A stretch of 64,000 bases of DNA from Halomonas daqiaonensis (lineage in GTDB: Bacteria > Pseudomonadota > Gammaproteobacteria > Pseudomonadales > Halomonadaceae). The first letter of the stretch is position 1. The number at the start of each line of letters is the position of its first letter. The stretch is from NCBI RefSeq assembly GCF_900109725.1, contig NZ_FOBC01000004.1, positions 1 to 64,000 of the forward strand, given 5' to 3'. Both the position numbers and the translations under genes were made by a program. The notes below the pieces were generated by a model. That model was not told the DNA's origin. It made no database searches and saw only the letters and a program-made list of their open reading frames with translations. This document shows, piece after piece, positions 41,171-49,625 of this stretch.

Positions 41171-42760
41171 ATGAGTACGCCTGACAATCATGCATCGGAA
41201 AGGCCGACATCCGGCCACGCCAACCGCTTCGGTGATCCCGTCGTCCTGGGGCTCAGTATCGGCTTCGTCGTGCTGTTCGTCGTCTGGTCGATCATCGACG
41301 TCGACGGTGTGGCCGCTGCCATCGGCAACGGTTTCGCCTGGACGGCCGCCATGCTCGGCTCCTACTTCCAGCTGCTGCTGCTGTTGACCTTCTTCATCGC
41401 CATGGGGCTCGCCATCTCGCCGGCCGCCAGCGCCAGGGTCGGGGGGCTCGACACGCCCGAGCTGAGTACCTTCAAGTGGCTATCGATCATCATGTGTACC
41501 CTGCTGGCCGGGGGTGGCGTCTTCTTCGCCGCCGGCGAGCCGGTCTATCACTTCGTGGTCACGCCGCCCGCCTTCGACACCGAGGCGGGGTCCGTGGAAG
41601 CGGTGGCCGGTGCCCTGGCGCAGTCATTCATGCACTGGGGCTTCCTGGCCTGGGCGGTACTCGGCTCGTTGACTGCCGTGGTACTGGCCCATTCCCACTA
41701 TGACAAGGGCTTGCCGCTGCAGCCCCGGACGCTGCTCTATCCGGTCTTCGGCGAGCGTGTGATGGGTGGCTGGCTCGGCGGGGTGGTCGATGCCTGCTGC
41801 GTGATCGCTGTCGTGGCGGGCACCGTCGGGCCGATCGGCTTCCTGGCCACCCAGGTCAGTTTCGGGCTGCATGAGCTGGTCGGGACTGCCGAGGGGTACG
41901 GCACCCAGCTGGTGATCCTGGTGGTACTGGGGGCGCTCTATGTCACCTCGGCCGCCACCGGTATCAACAAGGGCATTCAGTTGCTCAGTCGTCTGAATGT
42001 CTTCCTGGCACTGGGTATCGCCGCGGTGATCTTCCTCTTCGGCCCCACCCTCTTCCTGACCAACGCCTACCTGCAGGGCTTCGGCGAGTACATCAGCTCC
42101 TTCCTGGCCATGGCCACCATAACCTCGGAAACCGCGCCGGCCTGGTGGATGCAGTGGTGGACGGTATTCTTCTTTGCCTGGTTCATCGGCTACGGCCCGC
42201 TGATGGCCATCTTTGTGGCGCGGATCTCTCGCGGGCGCACCATCCGCCAGATGATTCTCGCCGTGGCGGTCATGGCGCCCATCGCCACGACCGTCTGGTT
42301 CACCCTGCTGGGCGGCTCGGGGATTCATTATCAGTTGACCGAGGTGTTCGACCTGACCGAGGCGCTGAACAACTTCCAGTTCGATGTTGCCACCCTGACG
42401 GTCGCTCAAGCTCTTCCGGGCGGCACCTTCATGGCCCTGGCCATCCTGCTGCTGACCACCATCTTCGTGGCGACGACCGGCGACTCCATGAGTTACGCCA
42501 TTGCCGTGGTCTGCACCGGGCATGATCGGCCCCATGTCGGTGTACGCGTCTTCTGGGGCGTGTCCATGTCGTTGATGGCCGCCATCCTGCTGTACATGGG
42601 GTCCGGCCAGATCGGCGTGCTTCAGCAGTTCATCGTGATCACCGCGATTCCCGTCTCGCTGGTGTTGCTGCCCTCACTGTGGACCGGACCCCAGGCGGCC
42701 TATGCCATGGCGCGTCAGCAGGGTCTCACCACTCGTCCCAAGGTGATCGTCAATGACTGA
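41171..42760 (+). CDS. BCCT-family betaine/carnitine/choline-type transporter
   Basis: 529 residues, 12 membrane helices, BCCT family. Characteristic segments are FMHWGFLAWAVLGSLTAVVLA and the Trp-rich region TSETAPAWWMQWWTVFFFAW followed by FIGYGPLMAIFVARISRGR in helix 8. The N-terminus is short and there is no long C-terminal osmosensor tail, so it looks like a nutrient transporter rather than an osmoprotectant pump. It presumably imports the trimethylammonium or related compound degraded by the operon. Its end overlaps the next gene by 8 bases. Confidence 0.88.
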   Translation: MSTPDNHASERPTSGHANRFGDPVVLGLSIGFVVLFVVWSIIDVDGVAAAIGNGFAWTAAMLGSYFQLLLLLTFFIAMGLAISPAASARVGGLDTPELSTFKWLSIIMCTLLAGGGVFFAAGEPVYHFVVTPPAFDTEAGSVEAVAGALAQSFMHWGFLAWAVLGSLTAVVLAHSHYDKGLPLQPRTLLYPVFGERVMGGWLGGVVDACCVIAVVAGTVGPIGFLATQVSFGLHELVGTAEGYGTQLVILVVLGALYVTSAATGINKGIQLLSRLNVFLALGIAAVIFLFGPTLFLTNAYLQGFGEYISSFLAMATITSETAPAWWMQWWTVFFFAWFIGYGPLMAIFVARISRGRTIRQMILAVAVMAPIATTVWFTLLGGSGIHYQLTEVFDLTEALNNFQFDVATLTVAQALPGGTFMALAILLLTTIFVATTGDSMSYAIAVVCTGHDRPHVGVRVFWGVSMSLMAAILLYMGSGQIGVLQQFIVITAIPVSLVLLPSLWTGPQAAYAMARQQGLTTRPKVIVND

Positions 42761-44501
42761 TGTGGAAAGCCTGGCGGCGACGCCCATGGGTCTGCGTCCT
42801 GCCGATGAGGTGATGCGACTCGAGCGGCTCGGCAGTCTGCATGCCACTCGACTGAGCTTCGTGCGCAGCCTGGTGCGCCAGATGGCCCGCCAGCGGTGGC
42901 AGATCAGCCGAGTTCGCTTCGACCTGGACGCCAATGGCAACGGTACGGCCATCTATCGCTTGCAGACGCCCCATGGCCGCTACCACGGGGTAATGTTTGC
43001 CCAGCCGCTGGATGATGCGCAGCGCTCCGACCGGGTCATCGCCGAGGCCTGGGATGTGACCTTCGGCATGGTGGAGGGCGACGTCGACGACAGCCTGCTG
43101 GAACAGATGGCCGCCAACGTGCCGCTGCAGGAAGCGGGACGCCAGCACCCCAGGGTGCTGGTCCTGTCGAGGGCCAACAAGAGCCTGCGTAACTTCTCCC
43201 ACTTCGTCGAGGCCCTGTCGAAAGGCGATCAGCCCGACCCCGCCTGGCTGACCCGGGTCGGCTATCTCTATCGCACCACGGCGGTCTACGGTAACGGCAA
43301 GTTCGGCATCGCCGACTTTGCCCGATTGATTGACAACCCCGACTTCCGGCGGCCCTTCTCCGCGCAGATGGCCGGGGTCTACCTGCTGCGCCACTTCTCC
43401 ATCGAGCAGGTCGAGCACCTGGCGGCCTGCCAGTCTCCCGACACCGCCTGTGGGCTTGCTACCGAACTACGTCGCTACCTGGGCATCGGTAACTCCACGG
43501 GGCTGGGCATGGCCCCCTTCCTGATCAACCACCCCCAGTTGATCGCTCAGTGGATCGCCCAGCGGGAGACAGCGCTGACGCTGGCCCTGCGCCAGGTGCC
43601 CGAGGAGGCCGATTGTGCCCGTCTGATCGCGTTAACGAGACGCGCCCTGACGCACTTCGACGAGACGGTGACCGAGGATGCCGAGCAGTCCGAGCGCAAT
43701 GCGGCCACCGTGGCCGCACTGCCCGATGTGCTGACCTGGCTTTCCAGTGTTCCGCTGGATCCGGACCTGTGGCACCAGCTGGTCGAGTGGAGTGCCCGGA
43801 CCCTGCCGCTGGAAGCCCAGGAGCTGATCAATACGCTGTTGATCGAGCTCTATCCGGATCAGGTGGATGCCCTGGAAGATCGAATGGGGGTGGTGGAGAA
43901 CCTCGACCTCGAGCCTGACATGCCCCTGATAAGGCTCCGCCAGCTGATCGAGACCCACTATGGCTGGGCCCTGGCGCATGACTACGCGAGTCGCGAGGGT
44001 TCCTACTGGTTCTGGTATCGCTCCGCCGAGAAGGAAGAGCCGCGGCTCGGGGTTCGCCATGAAGAAGCCGGTGCGGAGAAGGAGATGCCCCTGGCGATCG
44101 GCCCCCGGGTGGCGCGCGCCCACCAGCGAGTCTGCGCCTTCCTCGAGGCCCACCCGCGGGCCACGGTGGTCGATTTCCTGCTCGAGCATCCTCGCCACAA
44201 GGAAGTCGTGCGCCGCATCCAGACGCTGGTAAAGGCGCCCTATGGCGATATCCATGCGAACCTCTGGCATCGCGACATGAAGCCGATGCACCTGCTGCGC
44301 ACCAAGCTCTCCTTCTTCGGCGCGAGCCGTTTCGATCCCAAATCGGATCGCTGGGTACGGATCACCCTCTTCCAGGGGGCACCGCTGGTTGAGGAGCTCA
44401 ATGCCGAGCCGGAGGATCTCTCCGATTTTGACGACTGGAGCTTTCCCCTCGAGCCCGCCCGGGAGGGGATACAAGGTCATTCCATGGGCGTTCGGGAGTG
44501 A
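42753..44501 (+). CDS. Conserved-looking protein of unknown function, 582 residues
   Basis: No family recognised. It is soluble, without signal peptide or membrane segments, with an even charged composition and mostly helical prediction. Notable stretches are GRYHGVMFAQPLDDAQRSDRVI near 70-90, TRVGYLYRTTAVYGNGKFGIADF near 170, LRRYLGIGNSTGLGMAPFLINHP near 240, and a C-terminal FGASRFDPKSDRW. It overlaps the BCCT gene by 8 bases and is followed after 7 bases by the DUF3726-like gene, so it is translated as part of this operon. The well-ordered Gly-rich segments suggest an enzyme rather than a structural protein, but no cofactor motif is evident. Confidence 0.75.
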   Translation: MTDVESLAATPMGLRPADEVMRLERLGSLHATRLSFVRSLVRQMARQRWQISRVRFDLDANGNGTAIYRLQTPHGRYHGVMFAQPLDDAQRSDRVIAEAWDVTFGMVEGDVDDSLLEQMAANVPLQEAGRQHPRVLVLSRANKSLRNFSHFVEALSKGDQPDPAWLTRVGYLYRTTAVYGNGKFGIADFARLIDNPDFRRPFSAQMAGVYLLRHFSIEQVEHLAACQSPDTACGLATELRRYLGIGNSTGLGMAPFLINHPQLIAQWIAQRETALTLALRQVPEEADCARLIALTRRALTHFDETVTEDAEQSERNAATVAALPDVLTWLSSVPLDPDLWHQLVEWSARTLPLEAQELINTLLIELYPDQVDALEDRMGVVENLDLEPDMPLIRLRQLIETHYGWALAHDYASREGSYWFWYRSAEKEEPRLGVRHEEAGAEKEMPLAIGPRVARAHQRVCAFLEAHPRATVVDFLLEHPRHKEVVRRIQTLVKAPYGDIHANLWHRDMKPMHLLRTKLSFFGASRFDPKSDRWVRITLFQGAPLVEELNAEPEDLSDFDDWSFPLEPAREGIQGHSMGVRE

Positions 44502-44508
44502 TAGCCAA

Positions 44509-45276
44509 ATGAAAGTGTCTTACAACGAACTTCAGGGCCTTTGCCGCAAGGCGTTCAGCGGGATCGGTTTCGAGGATGGCGATGCCGCGGATGCAGCGGA
44601 CATGGTCGCCTGGATGCAGTGTCACGGCCTGCATGGCGTCGAGCAGCTCAACCGAGGGCTGGACTATCTGCTCGCCGAAGATCCCGAGGCGCTGACACGG
44701 GTCATCTATCAGGACGGCGATCTGGCGGTCCTCGACGGCCAGGGCCACAGCGTGCTGCGCAGCATCAGCCTGGCCACCGAGCTTGGCTTTGCCAAGGCAC
44801 GGGCCCGCGGGCTCTCGGTGGTCAAGATCCGGCGCTGCCACAATCGCCAGCTGATCATGGGTTACCTGTCGCGGCTGGCCGGACGTGGCATGAACATCAC
44901 CGCCTTCTGGCGCAATGCCCAGGTACCCCTCACCGAGCAGGTAGTGGGATTCCGCGCGGGCCATACCACCCCCGAGGTGCGCGTCTACTCGGTTCGCGAC
45001 GTGCCCGAGGAGAACGAGCCCAACGACGGCATCACCCTGGTGATGGCCAACCATGTGGATCTGCTGCCGTCGCTGGATCCCGATCACGACCTCGACCTGC
45101 TGGCCCATCATCCCGAGTCGGAACTCCTGGCCTGCCGAGAGCTGGCGCTCAAGGAAGGCATCGAGGTTGACGATGCCATCTGGGCGCGCCTCAAGACGTT
45201 GGCCCATCGCATCCTGGTGGAATCCAGTGAGGCCTCCCGGGGCGGCGCCGGTGCCGGCGTCAATGACAACGACTGA
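44509..45276 (+). CDS. DUF3726-like protein (malate/L-lactate dehydrogenase-like N-terminus)
   Basis: 255 residues. The start MKVSYNELQGLCRKAFSGIG and the segment LATELGFAKARARGLSVVKIRRCHNR match the DUF3726 group, which recalls part of the Ldh2/malate dehydrogenase fold (VSxxEL...A..G...A). It is too short for a complete Ldh2 enzyme. ATG 44509 is chosen because the upstream frame overlaps the 582-residue gene. Function unknown; the context suggests a redox or helper role in the operon's catabolic route. Confidence 0.65.
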   Translation: MKVSYNELQGLCRKAFSGIGFEDGDAADAADMVAWMQCHGLHGVEQLNRGLDYLLAEDPEALTRVIYQDGDLAVLDGQGHSVLRSISLATELGFAKARARGLSVVKIRRCHNRQLIMGYLSRLAGRGMNITAFWRNAQVPLTEQVVGFRAGHTTPEVRVYSVRDVPEENEPNDGITLVMANHVDLLPSLDPDHDLDLLAHHPESELLACRELALKEGIEVDDAIWARLKTLAHRILVESSEASRGGAGAGVNDND

Positions 45277-45303
45277 TCCTTTCATCCTGACGAGACTGCT
45301 CCC

Positions 45304-45687
45304 ATGATCCAACCCGTCATCACCGACCTCTATGCCGCCAAGGCCCCGCTGGAGTGGGCCGTCATCGGTAACGGCATCCTCTTTACCGCCCAGATCCCCA
45401 TCGGCGACGATGGCGCCGTGGTGGCTGGGGGTATCGAGGCCCAGGCCCGCCAGACCCTCGATAACCTGCGCCACACCCTGGTCTGTGCCGGGGGCGACAT
45501 GGCCAGCCTGACCCAGGTGCTGATCTACGTGACCCGTCGCGAGGACCTTGCCCCGGTCAATCGCCTCTATTCTGACTACGTCAGCGCCCCCTATCCCAAC
45601 CGTGCCGCGATCATCGTGTCGGGGTTCGCCCGCGAGGAGATGCTCATCGAGATGGTGGCCTATGCCGCTATCGATGAGGCAAGTTAA
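45304..45687 (+). CDS. RidA-family enamine/imine deaminase
   Basis: 127 residues, YjgF/RidA fold. The key Arg100 sits in PYPNRAAIIV, where RidA needs it for imine hydrolysis, and the trimer-core motif ARQTLDNLRHTLVCAGG is typical. RidA proteins remove reactive enamines/imines released by amino acid or amine breakdown, which supports a nitrogen-containing substrate for the whole operon. Last gene of the + strand operon. Confidence 0.85.
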   Translation: MIQPVITDLYAAKAPLEWAVIGNGILFTAQIPIGDDGAVVAGGIEAQARQTLDNLRHTLVCAGGDMASLTQVLIYVTRREDLAPVNRLYSDYVSAPYPNRAAIIVSGFAREEMLIEMVAYAAIDEAS

Positions 45688-45907
45688 CGATCTAAACAAC
45701 GAGCTCGCCATGATCGTAGAGACCGTGACCCCCTGACTAATCCGGCGCCCGCCCCTACTGCAAGACCCCGAGTTGAAGTATGCCGCTTGTTGTTTGAGGC
45801 GTGCGGAAGAGGCGGTGACTCACAGCGAGAAGCGGGGCGCCCTTGATGATCATCGTGACCGGGTAAGGGTCGGGATATCGAGGGTCTGGCAGCGGCTATA
45901 TTCGGTC

Positions 45908-46534
45908 TCACAAGTCCACAGCCGGCCCTGTCTCCACGGCCGGTGCCGGGTGTGTCGGTATGGCCCGGAAGCGAGTGTCCAACTGATGCCGGAATCGCAC
46001 GAACGCCTCACGGGCGCCCACCACGGCGGCGTCCTGGTTCCCGGGCGGGCAGAGAGCCTCGAGTTCGGCCAGGCGCCGTTGCCACTCGCCAGGGGCCATG
46101 TCCAGTGAGAAGAAGGCGTGTGGCACATCGGGCCCCAGGGTGCGTCGAAGCCGCTCGGCGATCACCCGGCCTCCCAGGCGCGACCCCTCCAGTACATAGA
46201 GCTCCCCTGCAAGGGTGGCGAGGGAGCCGGGGGGATGCCCGGGGTCGGAGGCGCTCGCCTCAGGTGCCAGGCCAAGGGTTTCGATGTCATCGGCGAGGTG
46301 CGGTAGCCGGCGTGGCACCTGGAGGCTCAGGCCGAGCCGTGCGATCTCCCGGCAGACCCTGTGCTCCAACGCCGCATGGGCAGGGTACAGGGCCAGCAGT
46401 GAGGCGACGTATGCCTCCCGGGTCAGGGTGGTGGCGAGCAGGCACTGCAGAGCCGGGTGATGGTCGAGGTCGCGGTGGGCATCGCGGGTGGCATCGCGCA
46501 GCTGACGGGCCAGCGGTGGGGCGGGGGTATTCAT
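45908..46534 (-). CDS. Biliverdin-producing heme oxygenase
   Basis: 208 residues, all-helical. The proximal-heme region is ATRDAHRDLDHHPAL (His20 likely ligand) and the conserved GELYVLEGSRLGGRVIA matches the GxxYVxEGSxxGG distal-helix motif of BphO/HmuO-type heme oxygenases. It opens heme to biliverdin, iron and CO. ATG 46534 is chosen from a much longer open frame. A bacteriophytochrome needing biliverdin lies 3 kb away (49626-51710), so chromophore supply is the likely job; iron recovery from heme is the alternative. Confidence 0.85.
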   Translation of the reverse strand: MNTPAPPLARQLRDATRDAHRDLDHHPALQCLLATTLTREAYVASLLALYPAHAALEHRVCREIARLGLSLQVPRRLPHLADDIETLGLAPEASASDPGHPPGSLATLAGELYVLEGSRLGGRVIAERLRRTLGPDVPHAFFSLDMAPGEWQRRLAELEALCPPGNQDAAVVGAREAFVRFRHQLDTRFRAIPTHPAPAVETGPAVDL

Positions 46535-46646
46535 TGGCGCTCCGGAACGTGACCTGGGTCGTATGGGCCGCGAATCCCTCTTTTCGAAGCGGAGCCGGCC
46601 CGTTACGCTGCCTGCCACGATACCATCCCGATCCGAAGGAGTGCCC

Positions 46647-47039
46647 GTGGCCATTTCCTGTTTTGCCGACCTGCTGGACGAAGCACGCGCCCAGCCAGAG
46701 CCGCAGCGCCTGCTGTTCGTCTTCACCCGCGCCGAACTGCCGGACCATCCCAACGAGGAGCAGCGGCGTCGCTTCGAGCAGGGCGAGGGGGGCGTATTGA
46801 CTCCGGTGGTCTGCGTCGACAAGGCCCCCGAGGCGCTCTCCGACATGGCCGCGCTGGTGGCGGAATCCCGGGAGACCGGCGCCGACTGGGACATCGTCTT
46901 CGTGGCGGCCCTGGCCGGTTCGGATGCACAGGCCCGGGCCGAGCAGCACCTCAACCGTATGGTGGAATCGCTGAAGATGGGCAACATCTCGCAGTTCCTG
47001 GCCTTCAACCGCCAGGGCGAGGCGGTGAGCATCGGCTGA
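46647..47039 (+). CDS. Conserved hypothetical protein, 130 residues
   Basis: A soluble protein of a family widespread in Gammaproteobacteria, sometimes misnamed a ribonucleotide reductase subunit. Recognisable parts are [35 protein letters not shown] and [11 protein letters not shown], ending [18 protein letters not shown]. No catalytic motif is evident. The GTG start at 46647 has AAGGAG 6-7 bases upstream and is preferred to the open frame from 46563. Confidence 0.65.
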   Translation: MAISCFADLLDEARAQPEPQRLLFVFTRAELPDHPNEEQRRRFEQGEGGVLTPVVCVDKAPEALSDMAALVAESRETGADWDIVFVAALAGSDAQARAEQHLNRMVESLKMGNISQFLAFNRQGEAVSIG

Positions 47040-47056
47040 CGCCCCCGTCACCGGCC

Positions 47057-47093
47057 ATAGGCTTGAATTATCAACTTCATGGTGCCACTCAAT
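47057..47093. promoter_or_regulatory. OxyR-like site upstream of ahpC
   Basis: ATAG-N7-TTAT-N7-ATGG-N7-CAAT matches 13 of 16 defined positions of the OxyR consensus ATAG-N7-CTAT-N7-ATAG-N7-CTAT with exact spacing. It ends 82 bases before the ahpC start, a normal place for OxyR activation. Confidence 0.5.
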
Positions 47094-47175
47094 TTACGCT
47101 ATCGGGAGATACGGGATACCATGCGCCCCGTATTGCCGACAGCCATTAAACGAAAGTCGAAAGGAGCACTACCGA

Positions 47176-47739
47176 ATGTCGCTGCTGAACACCGAAGTCA
47201 AGCCGTTCAAGGCTACTGCCTACTACAATGGCGAGTTCATCGACGTCTCCGAGGAGAGCCTGAAGGGTCAGTGGAACATCTTCTTCTTCTATCCGGCCGA
47301 CTTCACCTTCGTCTGCCCCACCGAGCTGGGTGACCTGGCAGACAACTACGAGGCATTCAAGAAGCTGGGCGTCGAGATCTACAGTGTCTCCACCGATACC
47401 CACTTCACCCACAAGGCCTGGCACGACAGCTCCGAGACCATCAACAAGCTGCAGTACCCGATGCTGGCCGACCCGACCCACACCATTTCGCGCAACTTCG
47501 AGGTGCTGATCGAAGACGCCGGCGTCGCCGAGCGTGGCACCTTCGTGGTCGATCCGGACGGCAAGATCCAGATCATCGAACTGAACGCCGGCAATATCGG
47601 CCGCAACGCCGAGGAACTGCTGCGCAAGGTAAAGGCCGCCCAGTACGTGCGCGCCAACCCGAACGAAGTCTGCCCGGCCAAGTGGGAAGAAGGCGAAGAG
47701 ACCCTCTCTCCCTCTCTGGACCTGGTCGGCAAGATCTAA
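47176..47739 (+). CDS. ahpC: Alkyl hydroperoxide reductase subunit C (2-Cys peroxiredoxin)
   Basis: 187 residues, the standard AhpC length. Peroxidatic Cys47 is in FTFVCPTE and resolving Cys166 in NEVCPAKW. It reduces H2O2, organic peroxides and peroxynitrite, and is re-reduced by AhpF, encoded next. A ribosome site (AAGGAG) lies 9-10 bases upstream. An OxyR-like site precedes it, and a hairpin between ahpC and ahpF probably sets their expression ratio. Confidence 0.96.
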   Translation: MSLLNTEVKPFKATAYYNGEFIDVSEESLKGQWNIFFFYPADFTFVCPTELGDLADNYEAFKKLGVEIYSVSTDTHFTHKAWHDSSETINKLQYPMLADPTHTISRNFEVLIEDAGVAERGTFVVDPDGKIQIIELNAGNIGRNAEELLRKVKAAQYVRANPNEVCPAKWEEGEETLSPSLDLVGKI

Positions 47740-47782
47740 GCGACCTGCCCCTGCCGGCGAGGCCAGTCCCGGTCTCGCCTGT

Positions 47783-47813
47783 ACCCGCCCGGCCATCCCC
47801 TGCCCGGGCGGGT
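47783..47813 (+). terminator. Hairpin between ahpC and ahpF
   Basis: ACCCGCCCGG (47783-47792) and CCGGGCGGGT (47804-47813) form a perfect 10-bp GC stem with an 11-base loop and no T run. It is likely a partial terminator giving more AhpC than AhpF. Confidence 0.5.
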
Positions 47814-47934
47814 CCGGGAAACCAAAGCCCTGCAAGATTAAGCCCTGCCAGCATGAGGTTCTGCGACGCCGGTCGGTGAGCGCACGTCGAGCCCATGTCT
47901 TCTCTTTACCCGAACATGAAGGAATGCCGCTGTC

Positions 47935-49506
47935 ATGTTGGACGACAATCTGAAAACTCAGCTCAAGGCCTATCTGGAAAAGGTCACCCAGCCCTTCGAG
48001 ATCGTCGCGTCCCTCGATGACGGCGCCAAGTCGAAGGAACTGCACGGTCTCCTGACCGATATCGTCGGCCTGACCGACAAGATCACCCTGAAGCTCGATG
48101 GCCAGGACGCCCGTCGTCCCTCCTTCGCGCTAAACCGCCCCGGCGAGGAGACCGGCCAGAGTCAGGAAACCGGAGTCGTCTTCGCCGGGCTGCCCATGGG
48201 TCACGAGTTCACCTCCCTGGTGCTGGCGCTACTGCAGGTCGGCGGCCATCCACCCAAGGCCTCCGATGAGGTCATCGAGCAGATCAAGGGCCTCGAGGGT
48301 GACTTGCGCTTCGAGACCTACTTCTCGCTCTCCTGCCAGAACTGTCCGGACGTGGTCCAGGCGCTTAACCTGATGGCCATCTTCAACCCGGGCATTCACC
48401 ACGTTGCCATCGACGGCGCCTTGTTCAAGGACGAGGTGGAAGCACGGGAGATAATGTCGGTGCCCAGCGTCTACCTCAATGGTGAGCCGTTCGACCAGGG
48501 GCGCATGAGCCTGGAGCAGATCCTGGCCAAGGTGGATACCGGCGCTGCCGAGCGCGAGGCCGCCAAGCTCAATGACCGGCCGGTCTTCGATACCCTGATG
48601 ATCGGCGGTGGCCCGGCCGGCGCCGCGGCGGCTGTCTATGCCGCGCGCAAGGGCATCCGCACCGGCGTTGCTGCCGAACGCTTCGGCGGCCAGGTGCTCG
48701 ACACCATGGGCATCGAGAACCTCATCTCCGTTCCCCGTACCGAGGGCCCCAAGCTGGCCGCGGCGCTGGAGGAGCACGTCAAGGAGTATGAGGTCGACAT
48801 CATGAACCTGCAGCGGGCGGTCAAGCTGGTGCCGGGCCAGCCGGGCGACGAACACGAGGTGCAGTTCGAGTCCGGCGCCAGCCTGAAGAGCAAGACCCTG
48901 GTGCTGGCTACCGGCGCCCGCTGGCGCGAGACAGGCGTGCCCGGCGAGGCCGAGTATCGTAACAAGGGCGTGGCCTACTGCCCCCACTGCGACGGCCCGC
49001 TGTTCAAGGGCAAGCGTGTGGCGGTGATCGGCGGCGGCAACTCCGGCGTCGAGGCAGCCATCGATCTGGCCGGCATCGTCGGCCACGTGACGCTGATCGA
49101 GTTCATGGACGAGATGCGCGCCGACGCCGTGCTGCAGAAGAAACTGCGCAGCCTGCCCAACGTGGAGATCATCCTCGGCGCCCGCACCACCGAGATGAAC
49201 GGTGACGGCAAGCGCATCAACGGTCTCACCTACGAGGAGCGTGCCAGCGGCGAGATACGCAAGGTCGAGCTGGAGGGGGTGTTCGTGCAGATCGGCCTGG
49301 TCCCCAACACCGAGTGGCTGCAGGATTCGCCCATCGAGCTCTCCGAGCGTGGTGAGATCGTGGTCGACGCCCACGGCATGACCAGCGTACCGGGCATCTT
49401 CGCCGCCGGCGACGTGACCACCGTGCCCTACAAGCAGATCGTCATCGCCATGGGCGAGGGCTCCAAGGCCGCCCTCGGCGCCTTCGATTACATCATCCGC
49501 CACTGA
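47935..49506 (+). CDS. ahpF: Alkyl hydroperoxide reductase subunit F
   Basis: 523 residues, normal AhpF. The N-terminal double-thioredoxin domain has its CxxC in [10 protein letters not shown] near residue 137. The FAD-binding motif is [18 protein letters not shown] near 222, the redox-active pair is [10 protein letters not shown] near 350, and the NADH motif is [17 protein letters not shown]. It passes electrons from NADH to AhpC. It starts 195 bases after ahpC, behind a hairpin. Confidence 0.96.
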   Translation: MLDDNLKTQLKAYLEKVTQPFEIVASLDDGAKSKELHGLLTDIVGLTDKITLKLDGQDARRPSFALNRPGEETGQSQETGVVFAGLPMGHEFTSLVLALLQVGGHPPKASDEVIEQIKGLEGDLRFETYFSLSCQNCPDVVQALNLMAIFNPGIHHVAIDGALFKDEVEAREIMSVPSVYLNGEPFDQGRMSLEQILAKVDTGAAEREAAKLNDRPVFDTLMIGGGPAGAAAAVYAARKGIRTGVAAERFGGQVLDTMGIENLISVPRTEGPKLAAALEEHVKEYEVDIMNLQRAVKLVPGQPGDEHEVQFESGASLKSKTLVLATGARWRETGVPGEAEYRNKGVAYCPHCDGPLFKGKRVAVIGGGNSGVEAAIDLAGIVGHVTLIEFMDEMRADAVLQKKLRSLPNVEIILGARTTEMNGDGKRINGLTYEERASGEIRKVELEGVFVQIGLVPNTEWLQDSPIELSERGEIVVDAHGMTSVPGIFAAGDVTTVPYKQIVIAMGEGSKAALGAFDYIIRH

Positions 49507-49544
49507 TCCGACGCGCCGGGCGTCGTTGACGCCTGCATGTTCTC

Positions 49545-49579
49545 CCATGCCCCCGTCGGGCTCACCGGTGGGGGCATGG
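49545..49579. terminator. Terminator hairpin between convergent ahpF and bacteriophytochrome genes
   Basis: CCATGCCCCC (49545-49554) pairs with GGGGGCATGG (49570-49579), and the stem can extend inward through CGG/CCG. It lies between the converging stops at 49506 and 49626, so it may serve both strands. Confidence 0.65.
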
Positions 49580-49625
49580 TCGTTCGTGGTCCGGTCTTCA
49601 GGGCATGAGCTTTATGGCCGGAGCC

